A stretch of 64,000 nucleotides of DNA. It comes from Phycisphaeraceae bacterium (GTDB lineage Bacteria; Planctomycetota; Phycisphaerae; Phycisphaerales; Phycisphaeraceae). Below are positions 23,216 to 31,055 of the stretch, in pieces. How positions within the stretch are numbered: position 1 is the stretch's first letter; every line of letters begins with the position of its first letter. Where the stretch lies: contig JADZCD010000045.1 of assembly GCA_020851735.1 (NCBI GenBank), positions 1 to 64,000 of the forward strand. Reading direction: 5' to 3'. The position numbers were made by a program, and so were the translations under genes. The notes beneath the pieces are model-generated. The model was not told where the DNA came from. It saw only the letters and a program-made list of their open reading frames with translations, and did not search any database.

Positions 23216-23554
23216 GAAAGAAGGATTTGGGAGTTAGGAATTAGGGGTTGGGGGGGAAGAAAATCAAAAGCCTAAGCGACGTGAGCAGACCGGTGGCGCA
23301 GGAATAAATGGCCATTGGTGTCTGGTCTTGCCGTTGGCCGATCTAGTTTTAGTAATACGGATTGCGGCAATTCCGCAGGCCAAAACCCGCCCACTCCCGC
23401 AGACGGGACCCGGCCGGCGGAGCGGCCGGGCTTTTCTCTCCACGCCTGCGGTATTTTCACAATGCGTATAAGATGGGATTATTAATCCGCGGCTGCGGGT
23501 TGGGAAGGTTTCCCGGCGGCGGGATGATTGTTCCTGTTGGTCTGGATTGGCTGG
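23216..23554. other. Intergenic region with structured repeat copy A
   Basis: About 340 bp between atpC and mrdA. It contains the 114-bp element listed separately and otherwise nothing recognisable. Confidence 0.6.
23359..23472. repeat. Structured intergenic element, copy A
   Basis: It aligns almost gap-free with 43680-43792. The core hairpin CCCGGCCG (23409-23416) / CGGCCGGG (23423-23430) with loop GCGGAG is followed on the plus strand by CTTTTCT, and it is nested inside an outer CCGCAG (23397-23402) / CTGCGG (23446-23451) helix. The conserved tail includes CGCCTGCGGTATTTTCAC. In this copy the plus-strand hairpin could terminate atpC. Confidence 0.75.
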
Positions 23555-25867
23555 ATGCGAAGAACTGTCAAGCGAGCCATACCGAGTCAGTTTCAACGGC
23601 GGCTATTGCTGTTAAGTGGTCTGGCCAGCCTGATCATGCTGGTATGGGCTGGGTGGTTGGGGCATTTGACCATCGCCCAACATGAGAAGCTGCTGGAGCG
23701 CGCGGAGTTGGCGCTGACCCGCAGCGAGTACATTCCCACGGCGCGGGGGAGGATATTTGATCGCCACGGGCGGGTGCTGGCGCAGAATCACCCGTGTTTT
23801 AACGTAGCGGTGCGGTATTCGTTGATTTCCGGTTCCTGGGCGTACGAGCAAGGGCGAATTTTGGCGCGTCGGGAGAACTCGTCGGTGTGGGGGGAGCTGA
23901 GCGAGGAAGCCAGGGACCGGTTGATCGCCCCGTACCAGAAAAAATACCGGGACCAAGTGGATGGTCTGTGGCGGACGCTGGCGGCCATGGGCGAGGTGAG
24001 GGAAGAGGAGCTGGAGGAGCGGCGACAGACTATTGTCAGCCGGGTCAGCCAGTTGGCCAGTCACCTTTGGGAACTGTGGCGGCAGGACCGGTTGCTGGAA
24101 ACCGAAGGGCCGGTGCGGATCGCGGAGGTGGCGCGGCCGATCGCGGAGCACAGCGCATTTCACGATCTGTTGCCGGCGATCAATCCGGAAATCCGGGTGG
24201 CGGTCGAACGGCTGATCGCGGAGGCGGAAGCCAACGAGGAAAAACGCGATGACCAGGGGAGGAAGGTATTCAACGAGTTGGCGGTGTGGCGCGAGGTGGC
24301 GGTGTTGCGGGGCAATCAGCGGGAATATCCGCTGGAGACGTTAGAGGTCAAGGTGGATCGCAGCACGTTTCCGGGCCCGTTGCGCAACGATGACCCGGGG
24401 CAGGTGACGGTGGCGGGGGTGGGTTTGCAGGTGATCGGCTCGTTGCGTGAGAACCAGAAGGAAGACGTGCAGCGCCGGCCGTTCTATCAACCCGGGGCTG
24501 CCCCGCCGGACCTGGGCGGGTATCGACCGGGGGACTGGGTGGGACGTTGGGGCGTGGAAGCTTCGATGGAGGATTTTCTGCGTGGGCAGCGGGGGGAAGC
24601 GATTTATCGGCTGGACACGGGCGAGCAGAAACGCCGCGAGCCTGAGCCGGGCACGGACGTGCATCTGACGTTGGACATCCAGTTGCAGGCGCGCATCCGG
24701 GCGCTAATGGACCCGAGCATGGGGCTGATGAAAATACAGCCATGGCATTTTAAGGACGCGGAAACAAGCTCGCAGCTGGGGTATCCGTTGCGGGGGGCGG
24801 CGGTGGTGCTGGAGGTGAAGACGGGGCAGGTGCTGGCGGCGGTCAGCGTGCCGGATTTTGGGCTTAAGGATTTAAAGGAACGGCCGCAGTGGGTGTGGGA
24901 AGACCCGGTGGACTTGCCGTACATCAACCGGGCCATTGGACGACATTACCGGCCGGGCTCGACGATCAAGCCGCTGGTGCTGAACGCGGCGATGGCGGAC
25001 GGCAAGCTGGGGGATGGTGAAGTCATCGAGTGTACGGGGGCATTTGATCCAAAGCGTCCTAACGTGATGCGGTGCTGGATTTATAAAGCCAGCGATGGGC
25101 AATACACACACGGCCCGCTGACGGCGCCGGAGGCCATTGCGCGCAGCTGCAATATTTTCTTTTACACCTTGGGCAACCGGCTGGGCCCGGATCGGCTGGT
25201 GTGGTGGCTGCATCAGTTCGGGTTGGGGCGATACATGGATTGCGGCCTAAACACCCGGGAGCAGAGTTGCGGCATGCTGCCGGACCTGCCGCAGGCGGGG
25301 GCGACGGGAACGGAAAGTCTGTCGCAGTCGGAGGCGATTTTCATGGGCATCGGGCAGGGGCGGGTGGACTGGACGCCGCTGCAGGCTGCCAACGCCTATG
25401 CCGCCATCGCCCGGGGCGGGGTGGCGAAGGACCCGACGCTGGTGAAGGATCAATCGCTGGAGGCGGGCAACACGGTGGACCTGCATTTGAACCGGCGGGG
25501 CATTCAACTGGCGTTAAAGGGGCTGTACGACGCGGTCAACGAGCCTTACGGCACGACGCATCACCTCACGCAGCTTGAGCATGAGCCGGTATTCACGATT
25601 CCGGGGTTGCGGGTCATGGCTAAGTCCGGAACGGCGGACCCGGGGCCGGTGTGGCTGGACCTGGACGGGGACAAACAGAAATCGGACGGGGAAGTGGGGA
25701 TGTGGGGCGATCACGCGTGGACGATCGTGCTGGTGCAGAAGCCGGGGGCGGCCATGCCGGAGTATGCGGTGGCGGTGCTGGTGGAATTCGGCGGCAGCGG
25801 GGGGGCGTGCGCCGGGCCGATCGCCAATCAGATCCTCTATGCGCTGCGCGCCGAGGGCTATCTGTGA
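23555..25867 (+). CDS. mrdA: Penicillin-binding protein 2 (elongasome transpeptidase)
   Basis: Class B PBP that cross-links peptidoglycan during side-wall growth. One N-terminal membrane segment (LLLLSGLASLIMLVWAGWL), then a pedestal domain (ARGRIFDRHGRVLAQ), then the transpeptidase domain with all three motifs: STIK (Ser469 nucleophile), SCN (531-533) and KSGT (690-693). Its 770 residues exceed the usual 600-650; the extra part is a long Glu/Arg-rich helical insertion at about 110-240. ATG 23555 is preferred over a TTG at 23528. It overlaps rodA by 4 bp. Its presence supports a peptidoglycan wall in this planctomycete. Confidence 0.92.
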   Translation: MRRTVKRAIPSQFQRRLLLLSGLASLIMLVWAGWLGHLTIAQHEKLLERAELALTRSEYIPTARGRIFDRHGRVLAQNHPCFNVAVRYSLISGSWAYEQGRILARRENSSVWGELSEEARDRLIAPYQKKYRDQVDGLWRTLAAMGEVREEELEERRQTIVSRVSQLASHLWELWRQDRLLETEGPVRIAEVARPIAEHSAFHDLLPAINPEIRVAVERLIAEAEANEEKRDDQGRKVFNELAVWREVAVLRGNQREYPLETLEVKVDRSTFPGPLRNDDPGQVTVAGVGLQVIGSLRENQKEDVQRRPFYQPGAAPPDLGGYRPGDWVGRWGVEASMEDFLRGQRGEAIYRLDTGEQKRREPEPGTDVHLTLDIQLQARIRALMDPSMGLMKIQPWHFKDAETSSQLGYPLRGAAVVLEVKTGQVLAAVSVPDFGLKDLKERPQWVWEDPVDLPYINRAIGRHYRPGSTIKPLVLNAAMADGKLGDGEVIECTGAFDPKRPNVMRCWIYKASDGQYTHGPLTAPEAIARSCNIFFYTLGNRLGPDRLVWWLHQFGLGRYMDCGLNTREQSCGMLPDLPQAGATGTESLSQSEAIFMGIGQGRVDWTPLQAANAYAAIARGGVAKDPTLVKDQSLEAGNTVDLHLNRRGIQLALKGLYDAVNEPYGTTHHLTQLEHEPVFTIPGLRVMAKSGTADPGPVWLDLDGDKQKSDGEVGMWGDHAWTIVLVQKPGAAMPEYAVAVLVEFGGSGGACAGPIANQILYALRAEGYL

Positions 25868-27063
25868 ATTCATGGCTGGACAAACTTCGGGATCTGCTGA
25901 GGCCTCACCCCGGCTGGCTGGCGATTGTGCCGGCGGCGGGTTTGACGCTGGTGGGCATCGCGGCGATCGCCACGGTGGCGCCGGATCACGCCAAGGACCA
26001 GGCCCGCTGGTTTCTGCTGGGGCTAGGGGTGATGTGGCTGTGCATGATGCCGCACCCCAAGCAGATCGGCCGGGCGGCGATGCCGCTGGCGGTTTTGATC
26101 ACGGTGATCCTGTTGCTGATCGTTCTGCCGGGCATGCCGCGCGGGCTGGTGCCGGTGCGCAACGGCATCCGGGCGTGGATCAACCTGCACTTTATGATGC
26201 TCCAGCCGTCGGAGTCGGCCAAGATTATTTTTGTGCTGACGCTGGCGTGGTATCTGCGGCACCGGCGGTCGTATCGATTTTTCGCCGGGCTGCTGGTCCC
26301 GTTTCTGATTCTTTGTCTGCCGGTGGCGCTAATCCTGCTGGAGCCGGACCTGGGGACGGCGATTCTGTTTTTCCCGGTGTTACTGGGCATTTTGCTGGTG
26401 GCCGGGGCGCGGCTGCGGCACTTGGGCGCCATTGTGGGATTGGCGATGCTGGTGATCGGTCTGAACGTGGCGGCGATTTACCTGCTGCCGGACTCGATGC
26501 AGCTGCTGCAGGCGCATCAGCGGGCCCGCATCAAGGCCACGATCAGTCAGGCCAAGGGGGAGACGCGCTATCTGCAGGACGTGGGTTTCCAGCAGGATAA
26601 GTCGGTGACGCTGATCGGCGCGGGGGGATGGGGCGGGCTGGGCGCGGAACGCGCGGAGACGCTTATTGGATTTAACCACCTGCCGGAGAACCACAACGAC
26701 ATGATTTTCGCGGTGGTGGTCAGCCGGTGGGGATTTTTGGGCGGGATCGGGTTGATGGCGCTCTACGGATTGCTTTTGGGGGCGATGCTGCTGGTGGCGT
26801 TGACGAACAAGGATCCATTTTCCCGGCTGGCGGTGGTGGGGTTCGCGGTGCTGTTTTTCAGTCAGACGGTGATCAACATCGGCATGGCGATCGGGCTCCT
26901 GCCGATCATCGGCATCACGCTGCCGTTTGTTTCCTACGGGGGGTCGAGCTTGGTGGCTTCATTCGCGATCATCGGGCTGGTGATGAATTTCGCCGCGCAA
27001 AGGCCGACGATCGTGCAGCGGCCCAGCTTTGAATACGATAATCCCCAGACTATTTTTGAATAA
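25864..27063 (+). CDS. rodA: Peptidoglycan glycosyltransferase RodA
   Basis: SEDS-family polymerase that partners PBP2 in the elongasome. About ten membrane segments; family motifs include RAWINL, QPSESAK, EPDLGTAILF, LPENHNDMIFAVV and LPFVSYGGSSLVA. The GTG at 25864 is chosen because it overlaps the mrdA stop (GTGA) and leads straight into the first membrane segment; 399 residues is usual. It is followed 14 bp later by rsmG, so the three genes may form one transcript. Confidence 0.94.
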   Translation: MNSWLDKLRDLLRPHPGWLAIVPAAGLTLVGIAAIATVAPDHAKDQARWFLLGLGVMWLCMMPHPKQIGRAAMPLAVLITVILLLIVLPGMPRGLVPVRNGIRAWINLHFMMLQPSESAKIIFVLTLAWYLRHRRSYRFFAGLLVPFLILCLPVALILLEPDLGTAILFFPVLLGILLVAGARLRHLGAIVGLAMLVIGLNVAAIYLLPDSMQLLQAHQRARIKATISQAKGETRYLQDVGFQQDKSVTLIGAGGWGGLGAERAETLIGFNHLPENHNDMIFAVVVSRWGFLGGIGLMALYGLLLGAMLLVALTNKDPFSRLAVVGFAVLFFSQTVINIGMAIGLLPIIGITLPFVSYGGSSLVASFAIIGLVMNFAAQRPTIVQRPSFEYDNPQTIFE

Positions 27064-27077
27064 ACTTTTTTGCTTTG

Positions 27078-27833
27078 ATGAGCCGGCACATGACGCAAGA
27101 CGCAGCGGCGGGCAGTTCCATTCCAACGTTTGTGCCGCAGGAGCTGGAGCAACTGGGCATCGCGATCAGCGCCGAAGAGCTGGCGGCGCTGGGGGCGTAT
27201 CTGGCGGCGCTGTTGGAAGCCAACGAGAAGTTTAATCTGACGGGGGTGCGTGACCTGGAGCAGGCGTGGCGGCGGCACGTGATCGACAGTCTGACGTTGC
27301 TGGCGTTGATGGAGGATTGGCCGGCCGGCAGCGCGGTGATTGACGTGGGGTCCGGCGGAGGGCTGCCGGGGATTCCCCTGGCGATTACCAAGCCGCAGTT
27401 TACGTTCGCGTTGCTGGAGGCCACGGGCAAGAAGGCGCGGTTTCTGGAAGAGTGCTGCCAAAAACTGAATTTGACGCACGTGAAGGTGATCACGGACCGC
27501 GCGGAGAAGGCGGGGCAGAACCCGGCTTACCGGCAGCGGTATGACGCGGCGGTGGCGCGCGGAGTGGGGCAGTTAAACGAGCTGTTGGAATACACGCTGC
27601 CGCTGGTGAAGGTGGGCGGGCAGGTGTTGGCGATGAAGGGTCCGAGCGTGGAAAGCGAGTTGGAGAAGGTCGGCGACGCTTTGGTGGAACTGGGCGGGGG
27701 AGAGATCGACGTGGTTCCGGCTTATCCGGAGGGATTCGGGGTGGACACGGTGATTGTGCGGGTTACCAAGGCTCGCCCGACGCCGAAACGATATCCGCGC
27801 TTACCTGGGGTGCCGGGCCAGGCGCCGCTGTAG
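27078..27833 (+). CDS. rsmG: 16S rRNA (guanine-N7) methyltransferase RsmG
   Basis: Methylates N7 of G527 in 16S rRNA using S-adenosylmethionine. EKFNLTGVRDLEQAWRRHVI and the SAM-binding DVGSGGGLPGIPLAI are diagnostic. 251 residues, with a proline-rich tail beyond the usual end. ATG 27078 follows a TTG. The last 71 bp overlap the 3' end of the dehydrogenase gene on the opposite strand, and the tail is encoded there. Known elsewhere as gidB; loss gives low-level streptomycin resistance. Confidence 0.94.
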   Translation: MSRHMTQDAAAGSSIPTFVPQELEQLGIAISAEELAALGAYLAALLEANEKFNLTGVRDLEQAWRRHVIDSLTLLALMEDWPAGSAVIDVGSGGGLPGIPLAITKPQFTFALLEATGKKARFLEECCQKLNLTHVKVITDRAEKAGQNPAYRQRYDAAVARGVGQLNELLEYTLPLVKVGGQVLAMKGPSVESELEKVGDALVELGGGEIDVVPAYPEGFGVDTVIVRVTKARPTPKRYPRLPGVPGQAPL

Positions 27834-28656
27834 GCGATGGGGCGGACGATTCCGCGGCGGCGGGCCGACTTTTGGCGGTGACCAGGCGATGGGCCCAGCG
27901 GGGGCTGAAGGCGGCCAGCCAGCCCAGGACGCGATAGTGGCCGGGGACGCACAATTCCAGGCGCGGCCGATCCAGAAGACCGACGACTTTCTTGGCCACG
28001 CGATCGGCGCTTAAGCCATAGCGGGCCACCTGTCGACGCAGGCCGGCCATGCCCGAGGGATTGAAAAATTCGGTATTGACGATCCCCGGATTCACGTAGC
28101 TGAAATGGATACCCGCGGAGCTGTATTCGGCGGCCAAGGTCTGGGTCAGGGAGACCAAGGCGCACTTGGCGGCGGCGTAAGGCCCGTGACCCCAGGGGCC
28201 GACCTTGGTAGCCATGGAGCACATGTTGATCACGTGGCCATGGCGGCGGTCGATCATGCCCGGCAAAATCGCCCGGATCAGGGCGGAGGGGACTTGGTAG
28301 TGGATGCGGAACATGTCCCGCTCCTCGCGGGCGGAAACTTCGAGCATCGGGCGATACATGCCAATGCCGGCGTTGTTAAGCAGGATGCCGACGGGAAATT
28401 CGCAATTGTGCAGGTGTTCCAGAATGGTTCGGACGCCGTGATCATCCAGGAGGTCCACCGCCAAGGCGGTGGAGGGGGCGAAGCGGCCTGCTTCGGCGGC
28501 GACCTGGGCGAGCAATTCGCGGTTGCGGGCGACCAATAAAGTCGGATGGCCCCGGCGTGCGAGCCGCATGGCCACGGCGCGGCCGATCCCGGTGGAGGCC
28601 CCGGTGATGAGAGCCATTTCGGATTGGCGCGGAGGGCTCTTAGGAAGGTTGGCCAT
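27763..28656 (-). CDS. Short-chain dehydrogenase/reductase
   Basis: Classical SDR: cofactor motif TGASTGIGRAVA, NNAG, catalytic Ser in MCSMATK and YAAAK. The Arg-rich segment ARNRELL after the second strand suggests NADP preference. A C-terminal hydrophobic helix (VLGWLAAFSPRWAHRLV) resembles membrane-associated SDRs acting on lipids. The final 40 residues are Ala/Pro/Ser-rich and overlap rsmG. Substrate unknown. 297 residues. Confidence 0.9.
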   Translation of the reverse strand: MANLPKSPPRQSEMALITGASTGIGRAVAMRLARRGHPTLLVARNRELLAQVAAEAGRFAPSTALAVDLLDDHGVRTILEHLHNCEFPVGILLNNAGIGMYRPMLEVSAREERDMFRIHYQVPSALIRAILPGMIDRRHGHVINMCSMATKVGPWGHGPYAAAKCALVSLTQTLAAEYSSAGIHFSYVNPGIVNTEFFNPSGMAGLRRQVARYGLSADRVAKKVVGLLDRPRLELCVPGHYRVLGWLAAFSPRWAHRLVTAKSRPAAAESSAPSPTAAPGPAPQVSADIVSASGEPW

Positions 28657-28768
28657 GGCTTCTTTATCGTTTCTGGCGGAGGTTTAGTCAAAGGCACCGG
28701 GCCAATATTCCCAAGGTGCCGCGCATGGGGCGGAAGAGCTGGTCATCCGGTATCATTCTGGCCTTAAA

Positions 28769-29470
28769 ATGACGGCGGCAAACATGGCGGCAACCCTTCA
28801 CATTCAGACGTTCTGCCTGGGCGATTGGATGACCAACTGCTTTGTCATTCATAAGCATAGGTCGCCCGGGGAGGCTGCGAGCGGGGTAGCGACGCCAGCG
28901 CCCGGCCCGTGCTGGATTGTGGATGCTGGGCAAGACCCCGGGGAGATGATCCGGTATATCCGGGAGAACGGGCTCAAACCGGAGGCGGTGGTCCTTACGC
29001 ACGCCCATTTTGATCATATTGCGGGGTTGGAAGAGGTTTGCAGGCAATGGCCGGGGATTCCTGTCTGGCTGGCGAAAGCGGAGCATGAGTTTTTGCTGGA
29101 CCCGATGCTGAATCTGTCGGCGGCGGTGGGGGGGTGGCTGGTGGCGCCCCCGGCCACGGGTGTCTTAGAGCACGGGCAAGAGCTGGAGCTGGAGGGGGTG
29201 GTTTTTGAGGTTCGCGCCACGCCCGGGCACAGCCCCGGCGGCATTACGCTCTACCAGCGGCAGGCGGAGGTGGCGGTGGTGGGCGACGCGCTGTTCCGTG
29301 ATTCGATCGGCCGGCACGACTTTCCGACCTCGGATTACCAGGCGCTGATGCGGAGCATCCATACCCAGCTGCTGACGCTGCCGGATGCCACGAAGGTGTA
29401 TCCGGGGCATGGGCCGGGCACGACCATCGGCAGGGAGAGGCAGGCGAATCCGTATCTGCAGGTGGGGTAG
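28769..29470 (+). CDS. Metallo-beta-lactamase-fold hydrolase (glyoxalase II-like)
   Basis: Zinc hydrolase with the motif THAHFDHIAG, further ligands in TPGHSPGG and VVGDALF, and the C-terminal YPGHGPGTTIG. The shape fits the YcbL/GloB-like group that hydrolyses thioesters, but the exact substrate is unknown. It is 233 residues, with an odd insertion (HRSPGEAASGVATPAPGP) between the first two strands. A possible -10 TATCAT at 28751 is 13 bp before the ATG. Confidence 0.88.
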   Translation: MTAANMAATLHIQTFCLGDWMTNCFVIHKHRSPGEAASGVATPAPGPCWIVDAGQDPGEMIRYIRENGLKPEAVVLTHAHFDHIAGLEEVCRQWPGIPVWLAKAEHEFLLDPMLNLSAAVGGWLVAPPATGVLEHGQELELEGVVFEVRATPGHSPGGITLYQRQAEVAVVGDALFRDSIGRHDFPTSDYQALMRSIHTQLLTLPDATKVYPGHGPGTTIGRERQANPYLQVG

Positions 29471-29477
29471 AGACAGA

Positions 29478-29570
29478 TTTACCACGGAGATCAGGGAGGA
29501 CACGGAGATAAAGCCGTTTGTTAATTAAATGTCTTCACTCCGTGCTCTTGGTGGTCTCGGTGGTAAAACG
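29478..29570. repeat. Inverted-repeat intergenic element 3 (CACGGAG arms)
   Basis: TTTACCACGGAGATCAGGG... (29478-29513) and its inverse ...GGTCTCGGTGGTAAAACG (29533-29570) flank about 20 bp of AT-rich DNA. Both arms start with TTTACCAC and hold CACGGAG. Confidence 0.75.
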
Positions 29571-29629
29571 CCTTTAGCGACGCGAAATTGGCGGCAAAAC
29601 ATCGGCGCGTTTTCCGCTAAAATGCCGGC

Positions 29630-30184
29630 ATGAGCATGCGTAAAGTCAACGGCGTTTACCTGGCGGACACGGCCCGCGTGCTGGGCGAGGTGGTGCTGGC
29701 CCAGGACGTGAACATCTGGTACGGCGTGTCCATCCGCGGCGACGTGGCGCTGATTCAGATCGGGGCCCGCAGCAACGTGCAGGACAACGCGGTGATCCAC
29801 TGCGATCATGACTACCCGAACATCATCGGCTGCGACGTGACGATCGGGCACGGGGCGATTGTGCATGGGGAATACGTGGGCGACGGGACGCTGATCGGCA
29901 TGGCGGCCACGCTGCTGGGGCATACGCGCATCGGCAAGGGCTGCGTGATCGCGGCCGGGGCGGTGGTGCCGCCGGGGATGGAAGTGCCCGACGGGATGGT
30001 GGTCATGGGCGTGCCGGGCAAGATTGTCCGCCCGGTGAACGAGCAGGAAAAGGCGTTTATGACCAAGAATCCGCCCCATTACGTCAAGCTGGCGGAGCTT
30101 CACGTCCAGCAGCGGCTGGACAAGCGGGTGATTCCGTGGGGGGAAAAGGCTCCCCAAGCGGCTGAGCCCACACCCAAAGCCTGA
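29630..30184 (+). CDS. Gamma carbonic anhydrase-like protein
   Basis: Left-handed beta-helix hexapeptide protein of the YrdA/PaaY/CaiE type. VNIWYGVSIRGDVALIQIG, SNVQDNAVIHCD, DVTIGHGAIVHG and GVPGKIVRPV are typical. Three His positions (in VIHCD, IGHG and VHG) match the metal ligands of the family. Carbonic anhydrase activity is proven for few members, so the call is by family only. 184 residues. Nine bp upstream of hisA, probably co-transcribed. Confidence 0.92.
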   Translation: MSMRKVNGVYLADTARVLGEVVLAQDVNIWYGVSIRGDVALIQIGARSNVQDNAVIHCDHDYPNIIGCDVTIGHGAIVHGEYVGDGTLIGMAATLLGHTRIGKGCVIAAGAVVPPGMEVPDGMVVMGVPGKIVRPVNEQEKAFMTKNPPHYVKLAELHVQQRLDKRVIPWGEKAPQAAEPTPKA

Positions 30185-30193
30185 AGAAAAAAC

Positions 30194-30916
30194 ATGTATT
30201 TATTCCCTTCCATTGATCTGCGTGACGGCAAGGTGGTTCGGCTGCACAAGGGCGATTACGACCAGGAGACGGTCTACGGAGATGACCCGCTGGAGCAGGC
30301 CAAGCTGTTTGCCGACGCGGGGGTGACGTGGCTGCACGTGGTCGATCTGGACGGGGCGCGCACGGGTCATGCCGTGCATCATGCGGTGATCGAGCGGATC
30401 TGTAAGGAGACGGGTTTAAAGGTGCAGGTGGGTGGGGGGGTGCGGACGGAAGGGACGATCAGCCGACTCTTGCAGGCGGGGGTTTTTCGGGTGGTGCTGG
30501 GCACGGCGGCGTTGCGGAACTGGAGCTGGTTTGAGGCGCTGATGGGGAATCCGACCTATCGCGGGCGGCTGGTTCTGGGGTTGGACGCCCGCGAGGGCAA
30601 GCTGGCGGTCAGCGGGTGGGAAGAGCAATTGCAGACCACGGCGGTGGACATTGCCAAGAAGGTCAGCGAGTGGCCGCTGAGTGCGATTGTTTACACCGAC
30701 ATCACCACCGACGGCACGCTGACGGGCCCGAATCTGCCGGCGGTGCGGCAGATGGCGGAATCGACGTATGTGCCGATCATCGCTTCGGGGGGCGTGGGGT
30801 CGCTGGAGGATCTGAAGAAGCTGCGGAAGCTGCCCATCCAGGGCGTGATCGTCGGCAAGGCGATTTACGAGGGGCGATTCACGGTGGCGCAGGCGCGCAA
30901 GACGTTGGAAGAGTAG
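30194..30916 (+). CDS. hisA: Phosphoribosyl-ProFAR isomerase HisA
   Basis: TIM-barrel enzyme of histidine synthesis that isomerises ProFAR to PRFAR. The paired phosphate-binding halves are visible: SIDLRDGKVVRLHKGDYDQE with the catalytic Asp near the start, VQVGGGVRTE, VYTDITTDGTLTGPN with the second Asp, and IASGGVGSLEDL. 240 residues is standard. It lies outside any his operon, behind the carbonic anhydrase-like gene. No hisF-specific features. Confidence 0.95.
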   Translation: MYLFPSIDLRDGKVVRLHKGDYDQETVYGDDPLEQAKLFADAGVTWLHVVDLDGARTGHAVHHAVIERICKETGLKVQVGGGVRTEGTISRLLQAGVFRVVLGTAALRNWSWFEALMGNPTYRGRLVLGLDAREGKLAVSGWEEQLQTTAVDIAKKVSEWPLSAIVYTDITTDGTLTGPNLPAVRQMAESTYVPIIASGGVGSLEDLKKLRKLPIQGVIVGKAIYEGRFTVAQARKTLEE

Positions 30917-31013
30917 GCGTCGGTGCGGCGGGCGAGCGCAAGGGGCGCCATAAGCGGCCTGCGGGGCGGGCGGTGTGTGCAACGAACTCAAGTCTGCAAT
31001 GTGTTGCGACTCT

Positions 31014-31047
31014 CACACAGCAGCCTTCGGCCTGCGGTGTGGCACCC
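31014..31047 (+). repeat. REP-like palindrome, copy 4
   Basis: ACACAGCAG (31015-31023) and CTGCGGTGT (31032-31040), one mismatch, loop CCTTCGGC, followed by GGCACCC. It lies 9 bp from the 3' end of shc. Confidence 0.7.
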
Positions 31048-31055
31048 TATCAAGG

